A stretch of 64,000 nt of DNA. Source: Anoplopoma fimbria. Lineage: Eukaryota > Chordata > Actinopteri > Perciformes > Anoplopomatidae. Of this stretch, positions 39,526 to 50,759 are shown one piece after another. Each line of letters opens with the position of its first letter. Within the stretch, counting starts at the first letter, position 1. The position numbers and the translations under genes are program-made. The stretch is from positions 227,001 to 291,000 of the forward strand of contig NC_072458.1 in the NCBI RefSeq assembly GCF_027596085.1. Reading direction: 5' to 3'. The notes beneath the pieces are model-generated. The model saw only the letters and a list, made by a program, of their open reading frames with translations, was not told the DNA's origin and did no database searches.

Positions 39526-40335
39526 CTACCCCGGTTTGCTCTGCTGGAGGTATTAACAAGGTAGAAGTGTCTGCAGTCTGGGTCAGAAGAGCAATTAGAT
39601 TACCAAGAAACACATTGTCAAGATTATGTCTGAGTCACACTGGGATGTTTTTGCTCCAGGGCAGTTGTTGCTAAGCTGCATTTACTAGCTCGTTTTGGCT
39701 GTGTTCAAATAACTGTTTGTGCTTTACTTCACTTTGTCAGATCTTTGTTTATTTGTAGAGGATGTAAGTATGAGGAAATACTTTTATTTATTTGAGTTTG
39801 CATGTGTTCCTTTCAAAGAAGATGGACAGTAAAAAGGGGACTGAGATCCTTCAAACGCCATGCATATATACATCTCACTAGATGGCACTGTTCCCACTTT
39901 GCCTAAGCAGACAGTCTGGCAAGTGAAGAGCATCCACTACAGCCTAACAAGGCTTTCTTATCTTGTACTGCATTTCCCATCCAAGCAAATTCAAGAACGG
40001 GTCTGATCAAATGTTTGATGTAAATGTATGATTCAGTTTTATCGGATCAAGGTGAAAGGGCTGCAGAATTGGAGGCTTTAAGATAATCGTGTTCCAATTT
40101 CCGTAAAAATAAAGCCAACAACGTCACTTAGAGGACATGAATCTTTGACTGTTATGAGAATGAGGAAAGACATTATAATATCCTTTTTGCTTTGAGTGAA
40201 ACAGTGGCTCTTATTAATTGTTTTAACTTTACTTCAGGGCTGATATATTTAGTATTCTGTAGTCATCAGATGCAAGCCAAACATCTGCTATGCACTAAAA
40301 TAACAGCAGCCTAGACAGCCAGAAGGTAAAAAGGG

Positions 40336-40337
<2 letters not shown>
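39526..40337. other. Non-coding stretch, nothing recognised
   Basis: AT-rich DNA with no gene, RNA gene or repeat family. Confidence 0.5.

Positions 40338-40388
<51 letters not shown>
40338..40388. repeat. (GA)n microsatellite
   Basis: An uninterrupted GA array of about 51 bp, followed by a G/A-rich flank. A second, shorter array lies 260 bp away. Confidence 0.97.
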
Positions 40389-40391
<3 letters not shown>

Positions 40392-40651
40392 AAGGAACCA
40401 CAGGGCTAAAAGAGGGAGAGGGGGATGGTGGGATGACTGTGGAGGTGGAGGTGGTGTGGATCAGTGCTTATGGAACAAACAACCTTTTTTCTTTTCCTGC
40501 CATCATGGGGACTCACTATCTGCATGGCTGGAAGGCACGCAAAGAGAGCGCGAGGGAGAGCAAACAATCCACACCACGGCACTTTCTCGTATTTGAGCAA
40601 TTGCAACACACCTGCTCCACTCTTCTGGAGCACGAGAGAGATAAAGAGCAG
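40389..40651. other. Spacer between two GA arrays
   Basis: Moderately purine-rich with GGAGGTGGAGGTGG near 40441-40454. No domain in the frames across it. Confidence 0.5.

Positions 40652-40678
<27 letters not shown>
40652..40678. repeat. (GA)n microsatellite
   Basis: A GA array of 27 bp after CACGAGAGAGATAAAGAGCAG, probably the same type of expansion as at 40338. Confidence 0.95.
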
Positions 40679-40683
<5 letters not shown>

Positions 40684-41255
40684 CAGAAAGACATCTCCTA
40701 TTCCAAACATGCCAGGTGACTCCTTTTTTTCACCTTAGGGAACATCTTCCAGCCCTACTCTTGAGGGCTTTTTGGAGATGCTGGTCATGTTCACTTGAGT
40801 TCAGAAGCGCTACAGGAATCCAATTTCCCTCTCTAGATCCATACCACTAGTGCATTGCAAAGCGAGGGGCTTAGAAACTTAAAATATTATTTCTTGAAAA
40901 GTATGGGAAAGTGTTGGTGGATTAGGCCAATGTTGGTTTGTTACTCTCTCTTCCCTACTCTTTCAGCGACATCTAGCACAAATCACATTGTGTTGTGGCA
41001 TACTGACGGTGCACAGTACATTCTCTTCCTGTGCAACCTCATCACCCTGTTTCCGGACTTTCACACGTTGCTTCAAAAACCACTATCTGCCAGATTCATG
41101 CATTCAGATATAGAGAAATGCATGCAAACACACACCAAACAGATTATACTCAAGGTTTGACTCACATGTCTCATATGCAAATGCAATTTCCCACACACAC
41201 ACGTCATTTGCTCATTCTCATATTAATCGTATTAACCTGTCTGCGGAGTATAGAC
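40679..41255. other. Non-coding stretch, nothing recognised
   Basis: No gene or repeat family was seen before the CGCA/CA array. Confidence 0.5.
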
Positions 41256-41259
41256 CACA

Positions 41260-41291
<32 letters not shown>

Positions 41292-41332
41292 CACACGCAC
41301 ACGCACACGCACACGCACACACACACACACAC

Positions 41333-41368
<36 letters not shown>
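41256..41368. repeat. (GCAC)n/(CA)n compound array
   Basis: It begins with consecutive CGCA units, changes to mixed ACGC and ACAC, and ends as (AC)n. Purine and pyrimidine alternate strictly for 113 bp, with CpG at regular steps in the first part, making it the strongest Z-DNA candidate in the window. Confidence 0.97.
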
Positions 41369-41370
<2 letters not shown>

Positions 41371-44300
41371 GCCCTCTTTTGGGATTATCATGCTTGACGC
41401 CTCTTAGACTGAATGGCTGGTTTCACACTGACAGAATTGTGATCTCTGGCTCAGTCTGCTTCTAAGAAGCAAGCGAACCTCCCTCCACCCTGCACTCACA
41501 CTCTCATCCCTTTTGTCCACAGTGTGTATGTAAATCTAGCCTTAGTGTAAGTGTATCCCAGGAAGGGTGAGTGAGGCAGACAGACGAAGGCAGTGAAAGA
41601 GAGAGGGAGAAAATTAGTGTTGCTTATGTAAAAGAAGCCAAATCCAGGTCACGCTGTAGAGTCTTTATTTGGCACTCCTTCCTTTTTTTTATTTTATACA
41701 TGGAGTCAGATGGGTCCAATGGCAGATTTCATAGTTTATAAATTAAAGTAATTTATCAAGCAAAAATGCTAGTCACTCTTTAAACATTTCAAATGTGAGT
41801 GCTTGCTGCGTCGCTCCGAATTTTCGAAATTCTAATTCAAACTACTATTCATTCCTCAAGGAGCAGTTTGATGCCAGCGAATTTCCAAGCACATAATATC
41901 ACTTAATTTTCACACAAAAAACATAAATCTAATAATACAAATAAGAATATTAGAGCATTTCACCTCCTCCCACCCTCCTCAATAGTGTCAATGGTTGTGT
42001 GCAGTCAGAACGCATAATAAACTTGCAATGTCCTCAAAAATGTAGAGCTAATTTGCCAAACCTACAATCTTGACTCATCTTACAACAGTCATGCTAAGCG
42101 ATAACATTATGGTGAACTGATCAACATTCTTTCAGTCTGTATTCCTGGGTCCATACAATCTAAATTGAAACTCTAAGTTATAAAAAAAGAGAGCCAACTA
42201 CTAACTAACAGCAGAGCAAGAATACTATACATTTTACCAGACTATTAAAAACTCTGAGAGACGGTCAAAATAACACTGCTATCTTATGATTTTCCCATTT
42301 GGCATTTGCCTATGTAGACGTCTTTGACATAATGTCAAATTGCTACTTCTTCACATTCTGTAATTTTGACTCATTGTTTTAATGTAATTAAATAATAGTC
42401 ATAACAAATTGCACCTTTTTAAAAATGTAGATAATGACGTTAAGTCACAGTTGCCCTAGTAACCCCGTCTGTGTACATACATGTACTGGTAGTGTGTTGT
42501 TGGGTTGCCTTCTGAACTGCCACTCTTTCAAATGCAGATGGACTCCTTACACCACAGACTGGTGTCTCTGAGGCATACAACACCCTTGGCGATGCCTCCG
42601 TGTCCTTAACCTGACACTCTCTCACCTCTGCTCAACACCTTGTTATCACAGGGAGGGTCTTTAATTAGAGACGCAGCACTGGGTTCACAAAGTGAAAAAG
42701 AAGGCCACAGGCTGTCCACACAGGCGATATTTGTTGCATTGTTGTTTTTGTCACATAACAGTAAAATTATATTAAGATTGCTCTGCGTAAATTACACACC
42801 AGATGAGTGCCACATTTAAAAAAATGAATATGAGGAAGTTTAATCATAAGCATTAATGATGCAACACTCAAGTCTCGTCAGTGATGAAATGGCAGGTATC
42901 ATATGAAGCACATGGAATTATTTATGTTAATGGGTTTTGTGACTCATTTCATTGCTGTTTCGTTAAATCAGTACAGTACCATCAAGCATCTTTTTTTAAT
43001 TTCCTCATGGGAATGCCATATCTGTCCTCTGAAAGCAGGCCTGACTTCAAGTCTTCTTCTTGGTAACTCTCCAGCATGTATTTATATTGGTGAGATGGGG
43101 TATAACTGTGTTTATGATGCTATAAAGCCTTTTTGGCCAAAGCCCTTGCTGCCCACAGCGTGTCTTTAGGTCCGTCGTAAAAGCTGGAATGGGCTCTGCC
43201 CTTGGAAAGGTACTGCAAGTAGTGTGTGCGTGTGTGCGTCGCTGCGAAATCTTGTATGTTAAGTTGATCGTTACAAGAGCTCAGGTTTCAGCAGCTATCT
43301 TTATGGTTACAAACACAACATCATTTAGACTGCTTGCATATCAGAAAATCTAGTGCCTCTAAAAATTCATGTGTTGTCATATTGTATTCACAGCGACTTC
43401 TTCATTTCCTCCTATATTAGCAAATTGCTTGTATACCAGCATGATTTAGTGTACGGTGACTATCATGTGATTGAATTGAAACACCACTCAAAGCCTGCCT
43501 TTATAATATCAAACACTATTTCCCCTTTATTCTTAAAAATTGTCCGTAAAAAGTTTGTGCTTTTGTCAAACATAAAGAATGGTATGGATGCCAGTGGTGA
43601 AATGTCTTAACAGCAGGAAAAAGGACAACTTCTCTTTTGCCAATCTGTCAGCTTAGTTTGCTTCATAACCTAGAAATGATTTTATCGTCCCCCTTTTTTC
43701 GCCGTGAAGATCCACTGGACAATAGTTGTTTATAACATACGGAGGACAGCAAAGGAATGTATTAGTGCTGCCGGGTGGATTTGAGTGATTTCAGTGGACA
43801 TTTTGACATATTAAATTTCCTACTAGGACAATTTTATATCATTGGAATTCATTTTAACCAACATTTTTGCGATTCCTTGCAGAAACAACCACCTTCCAGA
43901 CCTGAAGGAATGTTGGGTGGGATATGACTTTAATTGACTTTCATTTGCATTTAAATCTTTCATTTAAAAGATGATCACAAATGTCAAAATAATTTACTTT
44001 AATGCAAGACATTGCACAAGGGTTTCTTCAAGAGATAGTATGAGGTCTGTTACTTGAATTTCTACTTGAATTGTTCCCCCCTTCACCTTCCATTACACAA
44101 TGGAACAACAGAGAAAAAGTATTTTTCTGCTGTCAGAGGGTGTATGTGTCTCTAAGATAGCATTTCAGGTTAATGACTGCTCATAGCTCAGCAGCTCAAG
44201 AGTGCACACAGGAGTCGGTGCTGGAGAGCATTTCAACTTGTAAAAAAAAAAAAGAAAGGCAGCGAAAGCTTGGACACACAGCAGTAAGAGGGGGCAAATG

Positions 44301-44559
44301 AAATGAATGAAAACAAGTGGCATCTCTGTAATGTCAAGCTGACGAACAAGTAACTGTCAAAAGGATTAATTGGACTCCTACGCATCTTCGCGAGCATGCA
44401 TTTGTTGTAAATGTGGCTGTCTATGCACATGCACTCCCACTGAGGTGCAGTCATGAATAGATGGGAAGCTAGCAGTCGGCACTATCAATCCAAACTGTGT
44501 GTGTGTGTCTATGAATGTGTGGGTGTGTGTCACAGTGTTCCTATGTAATGTACGTCAGG
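41369..44559. other. Non-coding stretch, nothing firm
   Basis: Three kilobases of mainly AT-rich DNA. Short frames up to 88 codons carry no domain. An A-run lies near 44243-44253. The piece 43730-43900 is complex and contains GCCGGGTGGATTTGAG but no diagnostic feature. Confidence 0.5.
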
Positions 44560-44805
44560 CTTGCCGCAAGCAGTCAGTTTCAGGTTGGTCTCATTACCAA
44601 GGTAATTCCTCCGGAGCAACAGCTCGGTAATGGCAGGAGATGGTAATGATCCTTTAATAGCCCTCCTCATTGCCCACTGGCCAGATCCTAAAACCTGATT
44701 TGCCTACTGTGCTCCCACTGAGCCAGGAAGATGAATAGAAAACTAACCATCATAATATCTGCCGTAGAAATCAAATCAGATCACCCATAATCTACTTCTC
44801 AGCTT
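44560..44805. promoter_or_regulatory. Candidate conserved non-coding element with repeated GGTAAT words
   Basis: An ATTACC-AA-GGTAAT inverted pair (44593-44606) is followed by GCTCGGTAATGG and GATGGTAATGATCC within 45 bp, so the same six-base word occurs four times in both orientations. ATCATAATATCTGCCG and CCCATAATCTAC follow. This looks like a cluster of one factor's sites, by inference. Confidence 0.4.
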
Positions 44806-45474
44806 CTTTTGTATCGTTTTCAAACCATCCGTCGCTCAGTCTGAACATCTCTCTCCACCAGCTTCCTCTTTCTTTCCCTCCGCTCTTCTAGCTTTCTGGT
44901 GCTTTTTCCCTCAGTTCTGATTCTTTTGCATGTCTTTTGTCTTGTTGTATCAAGGCTCAATTTTCCATTTCTATACTTCAAAAGGCGTCAGTAGATTGGA
45001 TTCTTTTTTTTATTGGCATTTGAAAGTAATGAGGCATGACACGATGTGAGTTGAGAGAGCAAAGCAACCAAAACCACGCCAACCTCACGCTGCGGCGAAT
45101 GGAAAGCGGTCATAATGGAGGAGCTAGGCTAAGTAGCAGAGTGTGTCGGCAAATGCGTGAGTGCTTTGCGTGCATGGGAGAGTGTTTCAGTTTCAGCAAA
45201 AGTTTCATCAATCCTATGCATTGAACTGGGCCTTTTTTATCACCCCTCAAAGTCTCAAAGGAAAAACATTGGTAAATGTGCAAATTGATTGTGTGTTTGT
45301 GTGCGCGCCGACATGTGCGTGTCCTACACCCCCTGTTATCTGAAGTGAGAAAATCGAGGAAATCGAGAAAAAGGCCAACACTCCACACTAATCTCCTCCA
45401 CATATGGTTGGGTTTCTCACATATCCCTGATAAGATTTATAGGGATTAGTTTGCCCCCCCCAAAATAGTCAGAG
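44806..45474. other. Non-coding stretch, nothing recognised
   Basis: A pyrimidine-rich patch lies at 44845-44915 and an eight-C run (45453-45459 area) near the right edge. No domain in the frames. Confidence 0.5.
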
Positions 45475-45585
45475 TGTGGAGAAAGTGCTGTCTGGAGGGT
45501 CCTTTAATCTCTTAGCCATCGGCGCTGTTGACATGAAGGGGCCGATACTGAGGAAGTGAGATCATTTCTTTGTTTGATTCGGAGA
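45475..45585. promoter_or_regulatory. Candidate conserved non-coding element
   Basis: GGGTCCTTTAATCTCTTAGC, CATCGGCGCTGTTGACATG and GGGGCCGATACTGAGG form a complex, CpG-bearing block between simpler DNA. Low certainty. Confidence 0.25.
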
Positions 45586-46249
45586 AAAAAAAAACAGTGT
45601 CCAGGAATTGTGCTTGCTTAGATTAACAAACTGGGAATGAATAGGATGAATATTGCGCTAACACATGTGAATGACCACACACATCCACATCTGTACATGG
45701 GGTAGTTATGTAACTGTGGTGGGTGGCTGAGCCTTTGCTGAACTCTCTTTCCCCTTCTCTGTATCACTTTCTCCCTCTCGCTCTTACTCTCTCTCTCTCT
45801 CTCTCTTCCTCTGTGTCTCCGTCTCTCCCCCTCCGTCACTATGTTCGTCTAAATAATTCAGCCCAAATCCAGGCCAGTCTTTAATCAGATGTCGCTGCTT
45901 CCCCTCACTGACGGGTGCTCAACACATTATCATAATCATCCGTATCTTCAGACTTGCCAGCTGCTAAAGTTTTTGCGACGCTTGGATTAAACTTAAATGA
46001 CGCTCTACATGTTGGCTGATGTATTTGTGGCATCACTGGTATTAATGTTTTTCAACTCTGATGTATATGAAGTTATTGAGCTCTAAATTATCCTTTACAC
46101 GCCAGCCTGACAAGTTATATATGACAAGTGAAATGTTACATAGACAAGTCTATTCAACCAACATTTTCATTGCATTATTAGGCCTAATCAAAATAATAAA
46201 CCTATTACAGCTAAACCAATACTGGATTTTTCTGGTATAGTTATAGCAA
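45586..46249. other. Non-coding stretch with a CT-rich patch
   Basis: A (CT)n tract with interruptions spans about 45775-45835. The remainder is AT-rich. Confidence 0.5.
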
Positions 46250-46560
46250 GAGATGTATAGAAGCATACAGAGCTAGATATTGGTAATCAATACCTTTTTA
46301 AGGTATCAACTGAAATTAACCAGTACCAAGTAGTATCCAATCTTCTCCAGTCAAACGATACAAGCAATTGATCTTTTTCCCTGATCTTGATTAAAAACAA
46401 CCATTTGTGTCATGAGCAAAGCTAAACACTGCATGCAGCTGCAGTAAGCTAGCCAGTGGGACACACCCACACAGCTTCGATTAACCCTAAATTTCTCCAT
46501 TGGTATCGGTATCACTTTAAGGGTTCTGATATTAGTACTGGCCACCTAGTACTGAAACTA
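46250..46560. repeat. Probable percomorph interspersed repeat ('GGTATCGGTATCACTTTAAGG')
   Basis: The phrases ACCTTTTTAAGGTATCAACTG, TTAACCAGTACCAAGTAGTA and CATTGGTATCGGTATCACTT recall a common fish repeat with TATCGGTATCGG wording. No ends were found and no other copy exists in the window, so this rests on memory. Confidence 0.35.
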
Positions 46561-47582
46561 TACAGATATATAACTACTGTATGAAACAAGTGTTGTTGAG
46601 TTGTTCAAAGTTCAGTCTTGACACCGCAATGTACATTTGGTAGTTGTTCTGGAGCTTTTTATCATATGAAATCATGTGTTTTGACTTTTATTGCATAAGT
46701 CATCTATATGGGGAAAAAAAGGACAATTTGAACACCCACGATTCCATGACAACTGAGCAAAGCTCTGGAAAACAATTGACCTTGAGTTGAGGTTAAATTA
46801 GTTTTGTTGGAATTTCTGGTTTCCGCTTCTGCATTTGTGTTCATTAATATAGTTCGACTGATTATATAAATGCAATATAGCATAGTTTGGAAGTATCCAA
46901 GTTGAACTTCTGCAGCCCCTTTTGCTTGACTTTAGTCTTATACAGCCACTCTACAGTACAGTAGATACAGCTAGCTTACTAATGAGATAAAACAGCACAA
47001 AATTCACCATGGCTATGCTGCCTGAGGCAAGGAGGAAGCACTGATGGAATTCAACTCTTATCAGTCTTCTCCATAGGGGAATACAGTGCACATAGGGTAT
47101 GCAGACAGGTCAGGTGAAGTGATTTGTCAGGGGCGACACGTCCTGCAAACAGATTTGCTTGAAGGTGTCAATGTGCAATCGGTTGCACATGTCTCTCTGT
47201 GACTGTTTGTGTATGTGCTTTGGAAGCTCAGGGGTTTGCAGTTTCACCCACAGTTGCTTGGCAGCTTCACTCCTCTTTTAATTAGAGAAAAAGCTTCTGC
47301 AACACGGTTCACAACTGAACGAGTGAGGTGAGAGAAAAGAGAGAGCAGTGTTTGCATTGTAAACTGAACCAGTTCATTCAGCAAGAAGAAATGAAAGAAT
47401 CGTTCAAGGTTGGTCTTCACCTGATGTGGAAGTGACTCAAAGGAAAATAATTCTTTAAAGAAAAACAACAATTCACTGACAGTACACACTGTGTACCTTT
47501 TGAAACATTTTTCCCTCAACAAAGACTGGACACGTTAACAGGTAACCACTTCAGTTTCAGCTGTTAAATAAAGACCTTTTCT

Positions 47583-47585
<3 letters not shown>
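46561..47585. other. Non-coding stretch, nothing firm
   Basis: GAACGAGTGAGGTGAGAG and TGAACCAGTTCATTCAGC at 47317-47385 may be a worn repeat. The minus-strand frame 47522-47244 (92 codons) has no recognisable domain. Confidence 0.45.

Positions 47586-47640
<55 letters not shown>
47586..47640. repeat. (TA)n microsatellite
   Basis: An uninterrupted TA array of about 55 bp, self-complementary and cruciform-prone. Confidence 0.97.
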
Positions 47641-47643
<3 letters not shown>

Positions 47644-48129
47644 CAAAGAGCATTGGAAAGAGAACATCAAACTGTATGAAATATTGATGGTGGGGCCATA
47701 TGTGGAACTGTACAGTATAGGTGAAAGTTAAGGTAAAACATTAATGGGCAAAACTAGGCTACCATTAGTGATGGTGCCTTGTTTACTATAGCATGAAGTT
47801 GACTGTCTTTATGGTATTTATGAGCATGTTGTTTGACTAAACATTATTTGAACTTAGAACCCTGAAATTTGCACCACATATACTATAAATCACTGATGTA
47901 GATCTGTGGTTGAGTAAAATCTAAATTTGAATCCGACATTTTGCTTTAGTCTCTTACTATTTACTATTTCTTTGTTTTCCTTGATGTCTTATCTACAGCA
48001 TCAGAATGACGCCTCCTATTTGCTCATTGCTCTCTATGTGGACATTTCTCTAGTTGCTTGCAATTTCTGTCTGTATGACGGCCAGTCTGAGGAATTAAGT
48101 CTCTCTCCATCACTGCAACATGATCTCAC
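47641..48129. other. Non-coding stretch, nothing recognised
   Basis: AT-rich. The frame that begins at 47927 continues to 48418 (163 codons) but runs into the putative repeat that follows and shows no domain. Confidence 0.5.
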
Positions 48130-48405
48130 AGAAATAAGTAAAATAACAACAACCGTAACAGTGCACTATGTGGTGGTGGTGCGTAATGTTACTCATATCG
48201 TACCACTACGGAAACAATTTAACGTTAAGGTTATTCAACAAGTCCATTTAGTTAGGTTTACGAAGAACATCGTAGACTTAACTAGCCTAAAGATGCGTAA
48301 ACACGTCACAAATGTAACAATAACTCAGCAACACTTTGGGACACGAACAGCTGTATCCTGGTTGAAAGTCCTGTGTATGTTTGTTTTATCAATCCACCTC
48401 CCCTC
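48130..48405 (-). repeat. Possible percomorph interspersed repeat
   Basis: On the minus strand the wording GACGTGTTTACGCATC, AACCTAACTAAATGG, TTGAATAACCTTAACG and GCACCACCACCACATAG resembles a fish repeat built around AACCTAAC and ACGTTA. This is recognition from memory with no second full copy in the window. The 163-codon plus-strand frame is probably a by-product. Confidence 0.3.
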
Positions 48406-48417
48406 CAGCCAAAAATG

Positions 48418-48500
48418 ATCTTTCTCATTATTTATACTCATTATTTATACTCTATTTACACATTATTTATACATTATTATCTTTCTCATTATTTATACTC
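48418..48500. repeat. AT-rich tandem repeat (about 13-bp and 61-bp periods)
   Basis: CATTATTTATACT-type units recur five times. The 22-mer that starts ATCTTTCTCATT at 48418 returns exactly at 48479, giving a 61-bp higher-order period. Confidence 0.9.
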
Positions 48501-48630
48501 TGGGTGTTGGATATTCACGTGGATATTTTTATTGTGTGTGTCCACAGACAACAATAAAGCATCCTAATCGACTTTCCTTTGGCATTTTTTCCGTTCCATC
48601 ACTCGCCACCGCCACATAATGCGCAGTTAA
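48501..48630. other. Spacer with AATAAAG word
   Basis: ACAACAATAAAGCATCC near 48550 looks like a polyadenylation signal or LINE-like tail. There is no body to support either reading. Confidence 0.35.
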
Positions 48631-49240
48631 GAGGTTGTGGTCATTTCATGTATTTCTGAGAGATCAGGCTGCTCTCTCTGTCATTCTCCCTACCTATCTC
48701 TTCCCTTTCCTCTTTCTTTCACTGCTCCCCGCTGTCCACTTTCATTGTCTGCTAGGAAAGAAAGATAGCCCTTTTTCGTGTTTCAGGTGTAAAAATTGGA
48801 TGACATGTGGTGAGTTGTGGATTAAAGTGAATGTCAATCACCTTCCTTTTTATCCACTCTCCTCCAGGCCATGCTCCCAGGTGACTGTACGTACCTGCAG
48901 GGATTTTTCATTTTCTCTCTCTCTTTCTTGTCTTCTTGTCTCTCTTCCATAGCCTTGTTCACATACACCACACCAGATGCTAATTGCATTCGTCAAGTAC
49001 CTGTAGCCCACCCACACAAGTCAATTTTTTTTACCCATTCTCAGGTCTTTTCTTTCCAACCACATCCCATTTGGCTCTTCTCTGGAGCCACATCTCATTA
49101 GCCTTTTTCCTGATTTCTGTCACTACCTATCTGTCTATGGCCCCGCTATACTTCCCTCCCTCTCTTCCTTACCTTGTTATATCTGAGACCTGTGAAAAAT
49201 GGAAGATGAAAATCTCTCCTTTTTTTACGTGATAAAATCA
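48631..49240. other. Pyrimidine-strand tract (C/T-biased plus strand)
   Basis: For most of 600 bp the plus strand is dominated by C and T (CTCTCTGTCATTCTCCC, TTTCTCTCTCTCTTTC, CTTCCCTCCCTCTC), interrupted at 48750-48840. The bias opens several overlapping frames without domains. It is irregular and not a simple microsatellite. Confidence 0.55.
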
Positions 49241-49369
49241 CACAGAGCCACGGTTGCAACCAAAGCCACTAAGCCTGTGAAGGGAGAAGAGCTTTAGGGA
49301 ACAGAAAGATTGGCAGGATGAGTCGGAGCAGAAGAGGTAAAGGAGAGCCCCTTCTTTATCTGTTTGCAG
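49241..49369. other. Short non-coding spacer
   Basis: Complex DNA without recognisable features. Confidence 0.4.
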
Positions 49370-49485
49370 CTTTGGAAGTTGACCACAGAAATGGCTGATC
49401 CCATAAACTGGCCTCTAACCGGCTAGCAATTTCATTAGCACTCAAGAGAAAGGCAGTCATGATTCGATAGCTGGAAGGGGTGATC
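49370..49485. promoter_or_regulatory. Candidate conserved non-coding element
   Basis: ACTGGCCTCTAACCGGCTAG followed by CAATTTCATTAGCACTC and CATGATTCGATAGC, all repeat-free. Motif-based only. Confidence 0.3.
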
Positions 49486-49839
49486 TTGTTAAACAGGATT
49501 TGGCCTTTTTTTTTTAAGTCAGTCAAAGTGCAGACTCAGGTAGATTTTTGGTAATGATGCGATCACATGTGCCACTGGGGCACTTTAGGGCAGAATGAGT
49601 AGGATTTGTTGGCTGCGGTTTGTAAACAAAACATTCATAGTTGGCCCCTCTACCTTGGCTCAACAACACTGCGTTCAGGTTTAGGTTGCTCCTCTGGAAC
49701 ACAGCAAAATAAGAAAATGGCAACGCCACACACTTCTGGTGGGTCTGAGTGATGATTGAAAGCGATTATTTTCTTGTATGAGTTAATACATTCTTTGGGG
49801 GGGGGGAAATCCTACTCATTCCGCCTTCAAGAGGTTGAC
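49486..49839. other. Non-coding stretch, nothing recognised
   Basis: A G-run of about ten lies near 49797-49807. No gene or repeat family seen. Confidence 0.5.
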
Positions 49840-50005
49840 TTAAGTGTCTGTGGGTGTAATAGGAGCTGACATCAATCACGGCCAATCTAATCAGCTCAGC
49901 CCCTTTTAAAATTAGAGCAAACATCACCACAATGTGCTGACATTTTCCTGACAGAGAGGAGACATCAGACAGGCTGCCAGTAAGTGGAAACCAATCTTAT
50001 GTTTT
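49840..50005. promoter_or_regulatory. Candidate conserved non-coding element
   Basis: TGACATCAATCACGGCC (PBX/MEIS-like TGACATCAATC), AATCTAATCAGCTCAGCC and TTTTAAAATTAGAGC lie in a repeat-free block. Inferred from motifs. Confidence 0.35.
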
Positions 50006-50250
50006 CCTAGTTTGAATCCCGAGCAGTGCCTCAAATAAAAATGCTAAGCCTATGCTAATGTTGTGGGGTGTCTGCCGGTTGTGAAGGAAAACCTGGCATG
50101 GTGGCGTTGTAATAGTTTTGATTTCACATCTCACCTGTCTCGCCACTTTCAAACATTTACAGCCATCTGCTCTTGTGACAAGTTAAAAGATATATTACAC
50201 TCTCAGTGTGTTGCAAGTAAATTGTACTTCTATGATGATATAGAGATACT
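50006..50250. other. Non-coding stretch, nothing recognised
   Basis: No recognisable feature; short frames only. Confidence 0.45.
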
Positions 50251-50332
50251 AAAAGGATGAGTAACACTTCATGAGAACTGTCTAAAGCTCTTAAAAGGAT
50301 GAGTGACACTACATAAGAACTGTCTAAAAACA
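50251..50332. repeat. 42-bp tandem duplication
   Basis: AAAAGGATGAGTAACACTTC at 50251 recurs as AAAAGGATGAGTGACACTAC at 50293, and both are followed by AGAACTGTCTAAA. There are a few differences between copies. Confidence 0.92.
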
Positions 50333-50701
50333 ATACATTTCCACTACATTTGAATTGTTTACTTAATTCTATATTGTAAAATTTAAGATGTAATAGTGTT
50401 GCAAACTGCAAAGTGGTCTTAAGTATCTTGCCTTGGCCTCTTTCTCCTCCCTATACATAGGGGAAATGACCAAATCAGAATAAAGCTCTCAAAGGAAACA
50501 TGACACACACGCTCATGTGACCATTTTCTCAATTTTTCAGATATATTGTCGATAGTAAACAGTGTTTACTTATCTGTAATAAAGCATTAAAATGTCAAGT
50601 GCCAAGAGAGCGTTAATGCAACATTTTGAGTAAGTTAGAGTTAAGTTTTGTCGAATGAAGTGAGCTCTTTCTATGCCAAGTGCAGCCGCCGTTTTGTGTC
50701 A

Positions 50702-50704
<3 letters not shown>
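50333..50704. other. Non-coding stretch, nothing recognised
   Basis: AT-rich DNA before a TA array. Confidence 0.5.

Positions 50705-50757
<53 letters not shown>
50705..50757. repeat. (TA)n microsatellite
   Basis: An uninterrupted TA array of about 53 bp followed by a T-run. Confidence 0.97.

Positions 50758-50759
<2 letters not shown>

Noticed and set aside
47927..48418. 163-codon open frame starting with a hydrophobic stretch
   Set aside because: The second half coincides with a probable interspersed repeat read antisense, and no domain or splice signal supports a gene.
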